This document shows positions 26,747-36,905 of a DNA stretch of 64,000 nucleotides, in pieces. The stretch lies in the NCBI RefSeq assembly GCF_000154705.2, contig NZ_CM002917.1, positions 2,498,461-2,562,460 of the forward strand, given 5' to 3'. The DNA is from Hoeflea phototrophica DFL-43 (lineage in GTDB: Bacteria > Pseudomonadota > Alphaproteobacteria > Rhizobiales > Rhizobiaceae). The notes beneath the pieces are model-generated. The model did no database searches, was not told where the DNA came from, and was given only the letters and a program-made list of their open reading frames with translations. Every line of letters starts with the position of its first letter. Position 1 is the stretch's first letter. The position numbers and the translations under genes were made by a program.

Positions 26747-28013
26747 GTTCTGCAAGCCATTGTTCGATAACGGTTTCTAGCACTTCGACAAGCTCTTCAT
26801 TGTCGAGCTCTTCAACCAATTCATCGACAAATCCGTTGACCAGAAGCCCACGTGCCGCCTTCTCGGTGATGCCGCGCGCCATCAGGTAGAACAGGTGATC
26901 CTCATCAAGGTCGATCACGGTCGCGCCATGGGCGCAGATCACGTCATCGGCAAAGATCTCAAGCTCGGGCTTGGCGGAAAACTCACCATCATCGGAAAGC
27001 AGCAAGGTGTTGCAGGCCATTTGCGCGTCGGTCTTCTGGGCTTCCTGGGCAACGCAGATCTGCCCCTGAAACACGCCGCGCGCGCGGTCGAGAACCACGT
27101 TGCGGACGATTTCCGACGAAGTGGTGTTGGCCACATTGTGTCCCAGCGTCAGCGTCACATCGGTGTGGCTGTCGCCTGCCAGCAGGTTGACTGTGCGCAG
27201 ATCGAAATGGGCGTCCTCGCCGGCAACATCGACATGCACTTCCTGGCGGGTGAGCTTGCCACCGGCATTGATCACAAAGAGCCGCAGCTTGGCGCCGGTT
27301 CCCAGCCGGGCGCTCAACTGGCCCAGATGCTGATCGGACGCTCCGCGCTGCTGCACGATCACCCAGGTGACGTCCGCACCATCGGCAACATCAAGCGTGC
27401 TGACTGAACTCGAAAACCCCGAATGTTCGTCATCGCCCAGATGGCGCTCCACCAGCGTCGCCTTGGACCCGGTGCCGAAGGACGCAACAAAGCGGTTGTG
27501 TGCCTGCCCGCCTGACTGGACAGACTGCAGCTCGACCAGCTTGTCGATGCTGGCATCAGCTGCAACGGCGATAGTGTAGCCATCACTGACGAAAGCCCCG
27601 TTGAGCTGGCCGATCAGATCGTCAGATCCGCGCTCGGCCATCATGCCTGCGGCTTCGCCAGAAGCCAGCAGCTCCATGAAGGGCGCCAGAGTCATGCCCT
27701 CGAGCGCTGAAAGATCGGCGCTGTGCCCCTGCACCATCGGCAGCATCAGACTGCCGTTCACCAGCGGATCGACCGCACTCGCGGTTCCACTGCCGGTATT
27801 CCCGGAAACATCGCGCAGCAAATTGCGCAGATCGGTGTAGTGCCAGCTCTCCACCCGCCGTGTCGGCAGGCCGGAATCGGAAATCGCCGAAATCAGTTCA
27901 TCGCGCGCCGATGTCACCTTGGCGTCACCCGGCAACTGCCCCAGAACTGCGGCGTAATTGTCCAGGATTGCCTGCTCGGCAGCAGTGTGGGGCGGCTTTG
28001 TCTGCATGTTCAT
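26739..28013 (-). CDS. sufD: Fe-S assembly scaffold subunit SufD
   Basis: SufD is a partner of SufB and SufC in the SufBC2D scaffold complex. The product is 424 residues. The N-terminal helical region (RRVESWHYTDLRNLL) leads to the SufBD beta-helix core, with the family signature EIFADDVICAHGATVIDLDEDHLFYLMARGI split around the conserved Cys and His used in cluster assembly. AGGAG eight bases before the ATG supports the start; a second ATG lies two codons later. It is 50 bases downstream of sufC and overlaps sufS. Confidence 0.95.
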   Translation of the reverse strand: MNMQTKPPHTAAEQAILDNYAAVLGQLPGDAKVTSARDELISAISDSGLPTRRVESWHYTDLRNLLRDVSGNTGSGTASAVDPLVNGSLMLPMVQGHSADLSALEGMTLAPFMELLASGEAAGMMAERGSDDLIGQLNGAFVSDGYTIAVAADASIDKLVELQSVQSGGQAHNRFVASFGTGSKATLVERHLGDDEHSGFSSSVSTLDVADGADVTWVIVQQRGASDQHLGQLSARLGTGAKLRLFVINAGGKLTRQEVHVDVAGEDAHFDLRTVNLLAGDSHTDVTLTLGHNVANTTSSEIVRNVVLDRARGVFQGQICVAQEAQKTDAQMACNTLLLSDDGEFSAKPELEIFADDVICAHGATVIDLDEDHLFYLMARGITEKAARGLLVNGFVDELVEELDNEELVEVLETVIEQWLAEHA

Positions 28014-28063
28014 GCCTGTCTCTCCTGGCCGTAAAGGCCCGTCAATTCACATTTGGCGTGCGT

Positions 28064-28819
28064 TCAAGCGGCCGCTTCGATGATGTCTGCATAGCCGTTG
28101 GCTTCCAGATCCAGCGCCAGGTCCTTGGTCCCGGACTTGATCACCTGGCCCTTGTAAAGCACGTGCACGGTATCGGGCACGATGTGCTCGAGCAGGCGCT
28201 GATAGTGGGTGATGACGATGACCGCGCGGTCCGGTGAGCGCAGCGCATTGACACCGTCGGACACGATTTTCAGCGCATCGATATCAAGGCCGGAATCGGT
28301 CTCGTCGAGAACGCAAAGCTGCGGCGCAAGCAGCTTCATCTGGAGGATTTCCGCACGCTTCTTTTCACCACCGGAGAATCCGACATTGAGCGGACGCTTG
28401 AGCATGTCCGGATTGATCTGGAGGCTGGCGGCAGCCTCCTTGACCAGTTTGATGAAGTCCGGCGTCTTCAGCTCTTCCTGGCCGCGCGCCTTGCGCTGCT
28501 CGTTCATCGCAACCTTGAGGAACTGCATGGTGGCAACACCGGGGATCTCAACCGGGTACTGGAACGCCAGGAAGATGCCCTTGGCGGCGCGCTCGGAAGG
28601 ATCGAGCTCGAGAATGCTCTCGCCATTGTAGAGGATATCGCCCTCGGTCACTTCGTAATCGTCGCGGCCCGCGAGAATGTAGGAGAGCGTCGACTTGCCC
28701 GAGCCATTCGGCCCCATGATGGCGGCCACTTCGCCGGCCTTGACCGTCAGGTTCAGACCGCGAATGATTTCGGTGCCGTCTTCGGCGATACGGGCGTGAA
28801 GGTTCTTGATTTCTAACAT
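28064..28819 (-). CDS. sufC: Fe-S assembly ATPase SufC
   Basis: SufC is the ABC-type ATPase that drives conformational change in the SufBCD scaffold in the cytoplasm. The product is 251 residues. Walker A GPNGSGKST is at residues 36-44, the ABC signature appears as GFSGGEKKRAEI, Walker B as LCVLDETDSGLDID, and the switch His follows in VITHYQRLL. There is no membrane domain. It lies between sufB (119-base gap) and sufD. Confidence 0.97.
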   Translation of the reverse strand: MLEIKNLHARIAEDGTEIIRGLNLTVKAGEVAAIMGPNGSGKSTLSYILAGRDDYEVTEGDILYNGESILELDPSERAAKGIFLAFQYPVEIPGVATMQFLKVAMNEQRKARGQEELKTPDFIKLVKEAAASLQINPDMLKRPLNVGFSGGEKKRAEILQMKLLAPQLCVLDETDSGLDIDALKIVSDGVNALRSPDRAVIVITHYQRLLEHIVPDTVHVLYKGQVIKSGTKDLALDLEANGYADIIEAAA

Positions 28820-28938
28820 GTCTGTTTCCGATACCTAGATAATTTTCAGCCACTTGAGCCAGTGGCCACAATTGATGCTTCGTTGACCAACGGCACTATG
28901 CCCTCAACCGACTGCGCCTGATGGTTCAGATACGTTGC

Positions 28939-30408
28939 CTAGCCGACACTGCCTTCAAGCGAGATTCCGATCAGCTTCTGGGCTTCAACGGCGAACTCCA
29001 TCGGCAGTTCCTGGATCACTTCCTTGACGAAGCCGTTGACAATCAGCGCGATCGCCTCTTCCTCGGGAATGCCGCGGGCCAGGCAGTAGAACAGCTGGTC
29101 CTCGGAGATCTTCGAGGTTGTGGCTTCATGCTCGAACTGGGCGGTCGAGTTCTTCGCCTCAATGTAAGGCACGGTGTGCGCGCCGCATTGGTTGCCGATC
29201 AGCAGGCTGTCGCACTGGGTGAAGTTGCGAGCATTCTCCGCCTTGCGGTGAGCCGAAACCTGGCCGCGATAGGTGTTGTTGGAATGCCCGGCAGAAATTC
29301 CCTTGGAGATAATACGGCTCGAGGTGTTCTTGCCCAGATGGATCATCTTGGTGCCCGAATCGATCTGCTGATAGCCATTCGACACGGCAATCGAGTAGAA
29401 CTCGCCGCGCGAACCATCGCCGCGCAGGATGCAGGACGGGTACTTCCAGGTGATCGCCGACCCGGTTTCGACCTGGGTCCAGGAAATCTTGGAATTTTTG
29501 CCGCGGCAATCGCCGCGCTTGGTGACGAAATTGTAGATCCCGCCCTTGCCGTCCTTGTCGCCCGGATACCAGTTTTGAACGGTCGAGTACTTGATCTCCG
29601 CATCATCCATGGCAATCAGCTCGACCACGGCGGCATGCAGCTGGTTTTCGTCCCGCTGCGGCGCGGTGCAGCCCTCGAGATAGGAGACGTAAGCCCCCTC
29701 CTCGGCGATGATCAGCGTGCGTTCGAACTGGCCGGTGTTCTTCTCGTTGATTCGGAAATAGGTCGACAGCTCCATCGGGCAGCGAACGCCCTTGGGCACG
29801 TAAACGAACGAACCGTCGGTAAACACCGCGGAATTGAGCGTGGCGTAATAGTTGTCGGTCACCGGAACAACGGTGCCGATATATTTCTGCACCAGTTCGG
29901 GATGCTCGCGCATGGCTTCCGAGATCGACATGAAGATCACGCCGGCCTGGGCCAGTTCCTTCTTGAAGGTGGTAACCACGGAAACCGAATCGAACACGGC
30001 ATCCACCGCAATCTTCGACTGCTGAACGCCGGCCAGGATTTCCTGCTCGCGCAGCGGAATGCCGAGCTTCTCATAGACACGCAGCAGTTCCGGATCGACA
30101 TCGTCGATCGACTTGGGACCGGCTGTGCCCTTAGGCGCCGAGTAGTAGTGAATGTCCTGAAAATCGATCTTCGGGTAATCAACGCGCGCCCAGGAAGGCT
30201 CTTCCATGGTCTGCCAGCGTTTGAAGGCGTCAAGCCGCCACTCGAGCATCCATTCAGGCTCGTCCTTCTTGGCCGAGATCATCCGGATGGTGTCTTCGTT
30301 GAGACCCTTCGGCGCGGTATCGCTTTCGATAACGGTCTCAAAACCGTATTTGTACTGGTCCACGTCAATCTGACGGACCTGATCAATCGTTTCCTGCACT
30401 GCAGGCAT
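28939..30408 (-). CDS. sufB: Fe-S assembly scaffold subunit SufB
   Basis: SufB is the main scaffold on which the SUF cluster is built. The product is 489 residues. Family signatures include YSAPKG near residue 90, [32 protein letters not shown] motif (here [17 protein letters not shown]), and [17 protein letters not shown] with the conserved cysteine. GGAGAG four bases before the ATG at 30408 sets the start; the frame could extend to a TTG at 30420. A 155-base gap separates it from the upstream cysteine desulfurase and may hold its own promoter. Confidence 0.97.
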   Translation of the reverse strand: MPAVQETIDQVRQIDVDQYKYGFETVIESDTAPKGLNEDTIRMISAKKDEPEWMLEWRLDAFKRWQTMEEPSWARVDYPKIDFQDIHYYSAPKGTAGPKSIDDVDPELLRVYEKLGIPLREQEILAGVQQSKIAVDAVFDSVSVVTTFKKELAQAGVIFMSISEAMREHPELVQKYIGTVVPVTDNYYATLNSAVFTDGSFVYVPKGVRCPMELSTYFRINEKNTGQFERTLIIAEEGAYVSYLEGCTAPQRDENQLHAAVVELIAMDDAEIKYSTVQNWYPGDKDGKGGIYNFVTKRGDCRGKNSKISWTQVETGSAITWKYPSCILRGDGSRGEFYSIAVSNGYQQIDSGTKMIHLGKNTSSRIISKGISAGHSNNTYRGQVSAHRKAENARNFTQCDSLLIGNQCGAHTVPYIEAKNSTAQFEHEATTSKISEDQLFYCLARGIPEEEAIALIVNGFVKEVIQELPMEFAVEAQKLIGISLEGSVG

Positions 30409-30563
30409 GGCGCTCTCCAATCTCGCCGGGTCAAGGCCGGCAGCTTGTTAACGTCGTGTGATAAATCCCGAGCGGATTGACCACTATTTAGGGCGTGACC
30501 GCTGTCAACGCCATGCCCTTCGCGAAAAAACCGTCTCCACGAACGACGAAATATGCGGCCGCC

Positions 30564-31736
30564 CTATGCGGCGGCCTGACTTCCCAGCCGGGCCATCCGC
30601 CGGGCATTGATGCGCTTGAAGGCTTCAAGGAACGCATCGATGTCTTCACCTGTGTGTACGTGCCCCAGACTGATCCGGATTGCGCCCAGAGCGGCGTCGG
30701 CGCCCATCGCCTTAAGCACATGGCTCTCGCCGATCTTGCCCGATGAACACGCGGCGCCAGCAGAAGCGGCCACACCCTCCATGTCAAAGGCAATCTGCGC
30801 TGTTTCGGCCTTGAGGCCGGGAAGCGAAAAGAAGCTGGTATTGGCCAGGCGTGGCACGCCCCCGCCATGGATGATGATGTCGGGCGCCGCCTCGCGCATT
30901 CCGGCTTCCATCCGGTCACGCAACTGTGCGATATCCGCAATCTGGGCAAGCGACAAGAGTGCCGCTTCCGCGGCAGCACCGAAGCCGGCAACACCGACAA
31001 GATTTTCCGTGCCGCCACGATGGCCCTTTTCCTGACCGCCGCCGGTGATCAGCGGTGCAGGCATCAGCACCTCGCCTGCGCTCACCAGAGCCCCAATGCC
31101 GTTTGGTCCACCGATCTTGTGGCCCGACAGGATCAGAAAATCGGCACCAAGCTCGCTGAGCGACAGTGGCATACGTCCGGCGGCTTGCACGGCATCGACC
31201 ACCACGAGCCCGTGATGCGCCTTCACGATTGCAGACGCCTCGCGGACCGGCTGGATCACGCCGGTTTCATTGTTGGCAAGCTGCAACGCCAGCATCGGCT
31301 GACCGGACGCGGGATCATGCGTGCCCAGCGCAGCCTCAAGCTGGGCCAGATCAAGACGGCCATCGCCATCCACGCCCAGCACCGTGACCTGATCCGCAGG
31401 AAAACGCCCGCCGGCAAGCACCGCCGGATGCTCGACCGCCGAGACCAGCAGCCGCGAAACCTTGAGCGGCGCGCGGCCCATGCGGAAATCCGGGGTCAGA
31501 ACATGATTGGCGGCTTCTGTGGCGCCCGAGGTAAAACTCACCTGGGCTGCGGGCACATCAACAAGCCGCGCAACAGCATCGCGCGCCCGCGAAACGACAG
31601 TGCGCGCCGCGCGCCCCTCGCCATGCACCGAAGACGGGTTGCCAGGCAGATCCATCGCCTCGATCATTGCCGTTCGCGCAGCCGGCAAAAGCGGCGCTGT
31701 GGCATTGTAATCGACATAGAGACGGCTTCTGGCCAT
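30564..31736 (-). CDS. NifS/IscS-type cysteine desulfurase
   Basis: This second cysteine desulfurase heads the suf operon. The product is about 390 residues. YVDYNATAPLLPAA near the N-terminus is the NifS/IscS start, the PLP lysine is K207 in LSGHKIGGPNG, and GAACSSGKIGESHVL carries the active Cys on the long group-I loop. It therefore belongs to a different class from SufS downstream. It probably supplies sulfur for tRNA thiolation or Fe-S synthesis under specific conditions. An AAGGGAA site precedes the ATG at 31736. An Irr-like box lies about 110 bases upstream. Rhizobial suf operons commonly carry both desulfurases. Confidence 0.93.
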   Translation of the reverse strand: MARSRLYVDYNATAPLLPAARTAMIEAMDLPGNPSSVHGEGRAARTVVSRARDAVARLVDVPAAQVSFTSGATEAANHVLTPDFRMGRAPLKVSRLLVSAVEHPAVLAGGRFPADQVTVLGVDGDGRLDLAQLEAALGTHDPASGQPMLALQLANNETGVIQPVREASAIVKAHHGLVVVDAVQAAGRMPLSLSELGADFLILSGHKIGGPNGIGALVSAGEVLMPAPLITGGGQEKGHRGGTENLVGVAGFGAAAEAALLSLAQIADIAQLRDRMEAGMREAAPDIIIHGGGVPRLANTSFFSLPGLKAETAQIAFDMEGVAASAGAACSSGKIGESHVLKAMGADAALGAIRISLGHVHTGEDIDAFLEAFKRINARRMARLGSQAAA

Positions 31737-31845
31737 GGTTCCCTTCACCCGCTGAAACCCTGCGTCGTGGCCGCAGGTTCATTTTCCTTGAATTTTCTGT
31801 ACGCGATGCCGTAAGACACTCGCACATTCAGCGAACCCGCTGCAG

Positions 31846-31862
31846 TTTCGAATGATTCTAAA
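31846..31862. promoter_or_regulatory. Irr-type iron-control box upstream of the suf operon
   Basis: TTTCGAATGATTCTAAA matches the rhizobial Irr-box (ICE) consensus TTTRGAAYNRTTCYAAA at 16 of 17 positions; only the fourth base differs. It lies between the divergent suf operon (ATG at 31736, minus) and a hydrolase gene (ATG at 31980, plus), so it could act on either, but suf is a known iron-regulated target in Rhizobiales. A GGTTCTAG half-site follows at 31866-31873. Confidence 0.65.
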
Positions 31863-31979
31863 CTAGGTTCTAGGGAGCAGGTCCGCCGCCGTCAAGGGTG
31901 CGGTTGCGATATCCACCCGCCCGCCGGCTCTCCCAATCGGGTAACGGCGAACAGAACCCAGCCGATGCATGGAGTACGA

Positions 31980-32657
31980 ATGCCTGAAGTCATTTTCAAC
32001 GGACCCGCCGGACGCCTCGAAGGCCGCTATCAGCCGGGCAAGGAAAAGAACGCACCGATCGCAATCGTGCTGCACCCGCATCCGCAATTCGGCGGAACCA
32101 TGAACAACCAGATCGTCTACCAGATGTTCTACATGTTCCAGCAGCGCGGCTTCACCACGCTGAGGTTCAATTTCCGCTCGATCGGGCGCAGCCAGGGGGA
32201 TTTCGACCATGGCGCCGGTGAACTCTCCGATGCCGCCGCGGCACTCGACTGGGTGCAGAGCCTGCATCCTGATTCCAAGAGCTGCTGGGTCGCAGGCTAT
32301 TCTTTCGGTGCCTGGATCGGCATGCAGCTGCTGATGCGCCGGCCGGAAATCGAGGGCTTCTTCTCGATCGCGCCACAGCCCAACACCTATGATTTCTCGT
32401 TCCTCGCCCCCTGCCCGTCATCAGGCCTGATCATCCATGGCGACGCCGACAAGGTGGCGCCCGAAAAGGATGTCATCGGCCTGGTCGAAAAGCTCAAGCT
32501 GCAAAAGGGCATTCTGATCACCCAGAAGACCATGCCCGGCGCCAACCATTTCTTCACCGGCCAGGTCGATGAACTGATTGCCGAGTGCGAAGACTACCTC
32601 GACCGCCGCCTCGCCGGCGAACTGGTCCCGGCTGTGGCTGCCAAGCGGCTGCGCTGA
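31980..32657 (+). CDS. Alpha/beta hydrolase
   Basis: The 225-residue cytoplasmic protein resembles the conserved rhizobial alpha/beta hydrolase family of unknown substrate. Oxyanion region IVLHPHPQFGGTMNN, the nucleophile elbow GYSFGAWIG (serine), an aspartate in IIHGDADKV and a late histidine in PGANHFFTG complete a catalytic triad. GGAG seven bases before the ATG at 31980 sets the start. It is divergent from the suf operon and shares its regulatory region, but no functional link is known. Confidence 0.9.
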   Translation: MPEVIFNGPAGRLEGRYQPGKEKNAPIAIVLHPHPQFGGTMNNQIVYQMFYMFQQRGFTTLRFNFRSIGRSQGDFDHGAGELSDAAAALDWVQSLHPDSKSCWVAGYSFGAWIGMQLLMRRPEIEGFFSIAPQPNTYDFSFLAPCPSSGLIIHGDADKVAPEKDVIGLVEKLKLQKGILITQKTMPGANHFFTGQVDELIAECEDYLDRRLAGELVPAVAAKRLR

Positions 32658-33166
32658 CGGCTTCAAAAAGGCTGAATACGAGAGGCATGGCGGGGAAACC
32701 TGCCGTGCCTTTTTGGATGAGGACGGGACAATGGAATTGGATCTTGGGTCAATTTGAGCGGGAAGCGGACGTTCAGTATGGGCGACACGAAGGTCCGATA
32801 TGCCGACCCTTGAGAGATCCGTACGGCTAATGACAATTACGGTCCGCAGCCCATTTGCAATCGGTCACGCACGTACGTCAAAGCTGTGAGCGGTTTACCA
32901 ACGGTAGGCGATAGTTGGAGTTACCAAGCTGCTGAAAATATACACAGCTGTTTTCGTAGAACTGATCGGTGCGGGTATCAACGGATTCGCGTGAATTCGA
33001 CCAGAGAGCGCAAAATGCCCCTGTTTGTCGGTGTCGTCGATTGGATCGGGCCTTCTCGGCGGGCCAATTAGAAAATTTGACCATTCGGGGCATTCATATG
33101 AATTTGCACTGTAATTTCATATAGATTTGTAATAATAATATTGCACACAGGAGGAGTTATGTTGTT
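32658..33166. other. Intergenic region, left part of an AT-richer insert
   Basis: No convincing gene was seen in these 509 bases. Base composition drops towards AT after about 32,900, in contrast with the GC-rich genes on both sides. A short plus-strand frame at 32886-33071 has no recognisable features. GGAGGAG at 33150-33156 belongs to the next gene. No inverted repeats, integrase or tRNA fragment marking an island edge were found. Confidence 0.4.
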
Positions 33167-33898
33167 ATGATTGGCTATTTTCTTATTGCCTTGAGTTTTC
33201 TCGCAGCCGCAGTTGGAACACTGTCACAAACAACACGCACAATCAAAATCGCGATAATGTGTATAGCGGGCCTTACAGCTGGCGCGAGTGCTTGGGTATA
33301 TTATGATGACGAGCAGGAAAAGACTCTGAACAAACGCCTTATCGTGAGCCTTGTTCAAGCCACTCAGGATGAGTCGGCCTTCAGCGAAGAACTTCGTATC
33401 GCAGCCAACGACATCATGGATGATCGTACGTGGTATGTCTCAAGCCTTACGTTTTCCAGCTCGGGTCTACATTTGACGGCAAACAACAGCACCGACGATG
33501 AGTTTGCAGGAGCCATATTCTTAGATAACAGGAAACTGAGAGATATCCGGTATGCTCTAGCTGCTCAGACGGGCCTTGCTGAGGAACTGCAATTACATCT
33601 GCTGACTGACCTTTGGACAGCCGATACGATTGAGAGTGACTGGAATCGTATAGCGCCGACTATCGGCGAGTTGGCAGCCTCTGCGCTTGAGGATTTCGCG
33701 CCGGAAGCAGTTCAAACTGCTATGGGCTTTCCGGACGGAAACTCGGTCAGGATCGTTGCTAAGCGGGACATCCAGCAATCGCCATATGTCGTCGTTTTAA
33801 ACCGTGACCACATTCAGGCCCTTGTCGAGGTTGAGCCTCTTGAGCGCGGACGCATCATATCGGGAATCGTAGTAGAACAGATGGTAGATCAACTGTAG
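33167..33898 (+). CDS. Unrecognised membrane-anchored protein
   Basis: I do not recognise this 243-residue protein. It begins with two hydrophobic segments (about 1-20 and 28-45) joined by a short TTRTIK loop, so it is probably an inner-membrane protein with the rest, mostly acidic, soluble. The soluble part has FSSSGLHLTANNSTDDEF and a central helical region, then a beta-rich C-terminus. No catalytic motif stands out. GGAGGAG lies ten bases before the ATG. Codon use is less GC-biased than in neighbouring genes, which suggests acquisition by transfer. It is followed 23 bases later by another unrecognised gene on the same strand, and they may be co-transcribed. Confidence 0.65.
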   Translation: MIGYFLIALSFLAAAVGTLSQTTRTIKIAIMCIAGLTAGASAWVYYDDEQEKTLNKRLIVSLVQATQDESAFSEELRIAANDIMDDRTWYVSSLTFSSSGLHLTANNSTDDEFAGAIFLDNRKLRDIRYALAAQTGLAEELQLHLLTDLWTADTIESDWNRIAPTIGELAASALEDFAPEAVQTAMGFPDGNSVRIVAKRDIQQSPYVVVLNRDHIQALVEVEPLERGRIISGIVVEQMVDQL

Positions 33899-33921
33899 AG
33901 CCGCTTTTTCAGCTCTGGAGC

Positions 33922-34737
33922 ATGCCCCTAAAAATGCGTGAAGCAACGTTCAGCCTGAAAGGCTCCCGCAAACGCTATGACTACCGCAAGATGACCAAAG
34001 ACCAGAATGGAATGCCGTTAAACCTTGCAAATCTGCACAGTGGTGAGGAGCAATTCCGCAAGAAAGCACTTAGAATCATTGACGGCGACCAGCGACTGCG
34101 GCTGCACATCGTTGTTGTTGAAGACGCGATGGATCTCACCGATAACTTCCGCCAATACGACACTAGCGATGAGGACCTGAAAGTCGTTCAGGTCCTTGGG
34201 ATGCGTACTTTCAACGCGTTTGGGGCAAGCCTGAAGTTGACGCTTTCTGGCTACCATCAGAACAGCGCACTGATCCTGCGCGACGTGCTGGAAACCGTCT
34301 TCCTGCTAAACCTTTTTGCTGGCGATCGCGACCGTATAGGGCGCTGGCGCCATGCAGACAAGAAAGCGCGCATGAAAGAATTCTCGCCGGTGGAGGTGCG
34401 CAAGGCACTCGACGCCCGCGACGGTTTCATCTCGAAACGCCGCGCCGAGATGTACGAGTTGTTTTCTGAACTTGCCGGTCATCCCAATATGAAATCAGCA
34501 TGGATGATGCGGCCAGAAAAGGATGGCGATGCTGTCATCGGCCCATTCATGGAGGCGACGGCCCTCGAAGCGGTTATCTCTGAGATGGGGCGCTTAGCCA
34601 TCCAAGTTGGTGAGCAGATCATCGCATTCTTCCCCACCTACTGGACTCCGGGTTTGCCGAGCCGTGCGACGTTTGCCCAACACAAGCGCGAATGGCTCTC
34701 CACTTTTTATCCGACTGCGCGACAAGAAATCCCATGA
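33922..34737 (+). CDS. Unrecognised soluble helical protein
   Basis: The 271-residue protein has no signal peptide or clear membrane segment. The middle is strongly helical: LTLSGYHQNSALILRDVLE followed by TVFLLNLFAGD recalls HEPN/DUF5677-like proteins, in which a long helix runs through an Arg-x-x-x-Glu pair, but I cannot confirm that family. A later stretch, RRAEMYELFSELAGHPN, is also helical. Start codons at 33922 and 33934 are both possible. It probably forms a unit with the membrane protein upstream; such pairs of orphan genes are often defence or mobile cargo, but nothing in the sequence proves that. Confidence 0.65.
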   Translation: MPLKMREATFSLKGSRKRYDYRKMTKDQNGMPLNLANLHSGEEQFRKKALRIIDGDQRLRLHIVVVEDAMDLTDNFRQYDTSDEDLKVVQVLGMRTFNAFGASLKLTLSGYHQNSALILRDVLETVFLLNLFAGDRDRIGRWRHADKKARMKEFSPVEVRKALDARDGFISKRRAEMYELFSELAGHPNMKSAWMMRPEKDGDAVIGPFMEATALEAVISEMGRLAIQVGEQIIAFFPTYWTPGLPSRATFAQHKREWLSTFYPTARQEIP

Positions 34738-34882
34738 TGTGTGTCAGGTGTTGCGTTATGATCAGGGGGCGCACTTTGACCGGATAGAGGGCGCAAAGTG
34801 GCCTTTGGCTAGGAATCTACCCAGTGGCGGCCATGGCCGAAAGCGCCACCGCTGCACCACGCCACCACCGACCCAAACGCCC

Positions 34883-35584
34883 CTAAACCTCCACCACCTT
34901 GCCGTCATCCAGCGTCACCCGGCGGCTCATCAGGCTGGCGAGGTCGTGGTTGTGGGTGGCGATGACGGCTGACAGGCCGGACTGGCGCACAAGCGCATCA
35001 AGCGCCTCGAACACATAGCCCGCGGTTTCCGGGTCGAGATTGCCGGTGGGTTCGTCAGCGAGCAGCACCAGCGGCGCGTTCGCCACCGCACGGGCAATCG
35101 CCACGCGCTGCTGTTCGCCGCCCGAGAGTTCCGATGGCCGGTGATCAGCGCGATGGCCTATGCGCATGTAATCCAGCAGCTGTTCGGCCCGCTCCGCCGC
35201 CTCGGCTTTCGACAGACCCGAGATCAGCTGCGGCATCATGATGTTCTCAAGCGCCGTGAATTCCGGAAGCAGATGGTGAAACTGGTAGACAAAGCCGATT
35301 TCGGAGCGCCGGATCGCGGTGCGGCGGTCATCGGAAACCGTGCCGCAAGCCTCGCCATCGATGATCACGTCACCATCGTCAGGCCGCTCGAGCAGCCCGG
35401 CAAGATGCAGAAGCGTCGACTTGCCGGTGCCCGACGGCGCCACAAGCGCCACGGTTTCACCGGCGTTCAGCGTAAAGTTCGCACCGTCAAGAATGGAAAG
35501 CTGGTTGTCGCCCTGAATGAAGTGACGGCCAACATCAACCAGTTCGAGCACCGGACGCCCCGCTGTGCCTTGACGCTCACTCAT
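34883..35584 (-). CDS. lolD: Lipoprotein-releasing ABC transporter ATPase LolD
   Basis: LolD powers release of outer-membrane lipoproteins from the inner membrane to LolA. The product is 233 residues. Walker A is PSGTGKST (residues 50-57), the ABC signature [14 protein letters not shown], Walker [13 protein letters not shown], and the switch His lies in IATHNHDLA. Its ATG overlaps the end of lolC by eight bases, so they are translationally coupled. It is the last gene of the proS-lolC-lolD block. Confidence 0.95.
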   Translation of the reverse strand: MSERQGTAGRPVLELVDVGRHFIQGDNQLSILDGANFTLNAGETVALVAPSGTGKSTLLHLAGLLERPDDGDVIIDGEACGTVSDDRRTAIRRSEIGFVYQFHHLLPEFTALENIMMPQLISGLSKAEAAERAEQLLDYMRIGHRADHRPSELSGGEQQRVAIARAVANAPLVLLADEPTGNLDPETAGYVFEALDALVRQSGLSAVIATHNHDLASLMSRRVTLDDGKVVEV

Positions 35585-36878
35585 AGCGCAGCGCCTGCAC
35601 GGGATCGAGCTTCGAGGCTCGCCAGGACGGGATCAGCGTCGCAATGAAGGACAGCGCCAGTGCGACCACCAGCACCACCAGGGTTTCGCCTGAATCCATG
35701 TCGGCGGGCAACTGGCTGAGGAAATAGAGCTCCGGATTGAACAGCGTCGTTCCCGACAGCCAGGAGAAGAACTGGCGGATCCGCTCGACATTGAGGCACA
35801 CCACGACGCCCAACAGGAAGCCGGCGATGGTGCCGGTCACCCCGATCGCCGCCCCGGTCATGAAGAAGATCCGCATCACCGAGCCCGATGTGGCGCCCAT
35901 TGTGCGCAGGATGGCAATATCCCGCCCCTTGTCCTTGACCAGCATGATCAGCCCCGAAATGATGTTGAGCGCCGCCACCAGGATGATCAGCGTCAGGATC
36001 ATGAACATCACATTGCGCTCGACCTGGAGCGCCGAGAAGAAGGTCTGGTTGCGTTGCCGCCAGTCGGTGATGAACACCTGACGATCCGCCGCCGCCTCAA
36101 TCAGCGGGCGCATCGCGTCGATATCGTCCGGGTCTTCGACGAACACCTCGATGGATTGCACCACGCCTTCGGAATTGAAATAGAGCTGCGCTTCTTCGAG
36201 CGGCATATAGATGATCGAGGAATCATATTCCGACATCCCGACCTCGAAGATGGCCGACACCGGATAGGCCTTGACCCGCGGCGTCACCCCGAACGGCGTG
36301 ACGTCCCCCTCGGGCGCCACCAGCGTGATCAGGTCTCCGGCGGTCAACCCCAGCGATTGCGCCATGCGCGATCCGATGGCGACACCCTCGCCCGCCACGA
36401 AGCCAACCAGATCGCCCGAGCGGATGTTTTCGGAGACGAGCTCCATCGACTGGAAATCTTCCGCGCGCACGCCGCGCACAAGGGCGCCTGTGCCTGCACC
36501 ACCGACCCCGGAGGCAAGCGTCTGCCCCTCGACCAGCGGGATTGCGTTGATCACGCCATCGACGCCCTTGAAGCGAGCGGCGAGTGCCGCGTAGTCATCG
36601 AGCGGCCGGTCGATCGGCTGCACCACCATGTGACCATTGATGCCGAGAATGCGGGTGATCAGTTCACCGCGAAACCCGTTCATCACCGCCATGACGATGA
36701 TCAGCGTCGCCACACCGAGCATGATGCCGACGAAGGAGAAGCCCGCGATCACCGAAATGAAGGCTTCCTTTCGGCGCGAACGCAGGTAACGCCAGGCCAC
36801 CATGCGTTCAAACGCGGAAAACGGCTTTGCCGCGGCTGCGGCAGTCGAAGGCAATGTCCCGGCATGCGGATCGTTCAT
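35577..36878 (-). CDS. lolC: Lipoprotein-releasing ABC transporter permease (LolC/LolE)
   Basis: This inner-membrane FtsX/MacB-type permease works with LolD. The product is 433 residues with four membrane segments: one near 40-65 after [20 protein letters not shown], and three near the C-terminus around 300-420, flanking a large periplasmic domain. [20 protein letters not shown] is the coupling region typical of the family. A single LolC/E-type gene is present, so it probably acts as the homodimeric LolF kind found in many alphaproteobacteria. It follows proS by 27 bases. Confidence 0.93.
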   Translation of the reverse strand: MNDPHAGTLPSTAAAAAKPFSAFERMVAWRYLRSRRKEAFISVIAGFSFVGIMLGVATLIIVMAVMNGFRGELITRILGINGHMVVQPIDRPLDDYAALAARFKGVDGVINAIPLVEGQTLASGVGGAGTGALVRGVRAEDFQSMELVSENIRSGDLVGFVAGEGVAIGSRMAQSLGLTAGDLITLVAPEGDVTPFGVTPRVKAYPVSAIFEVGMSEYDSSIIYMPLEEAQLYFNSEGVVQSIEVFVEDPDDIDAMRPLIEAAADRQVFITDWRQRNQTFFSALQVERNVMFMILTLIILVAALNIISGLIMLVKDKGRDIAILRTMGATSGSVMRIFFMTGAAIGVTGTIAGFLLGVVVCLNVERIRQFFSWLSGTTLFNPELYFLSQLPADMDSGETLVVLVVALALSFIATLIPSWRASKLDPVQALRYE

Positions 36879-36905
36879 TTGGATATCCTCTGAACGGACT
36901 CTGGC

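Noticed and set aside
28921..30480. A 519-codon plus-strand frame across sufB
   Set aside because: It mirrors sufB on the opposite strand and has the His/Arg-rich look of antisense frames.
30409..30563. IscR-type operator between the cysteine desulfurase and sufB
   Set aside because: TTGAC and GTCAA halves are present but 22 bases apart, too far for the known motif; a perfect TTGACA has no good -10 partner.
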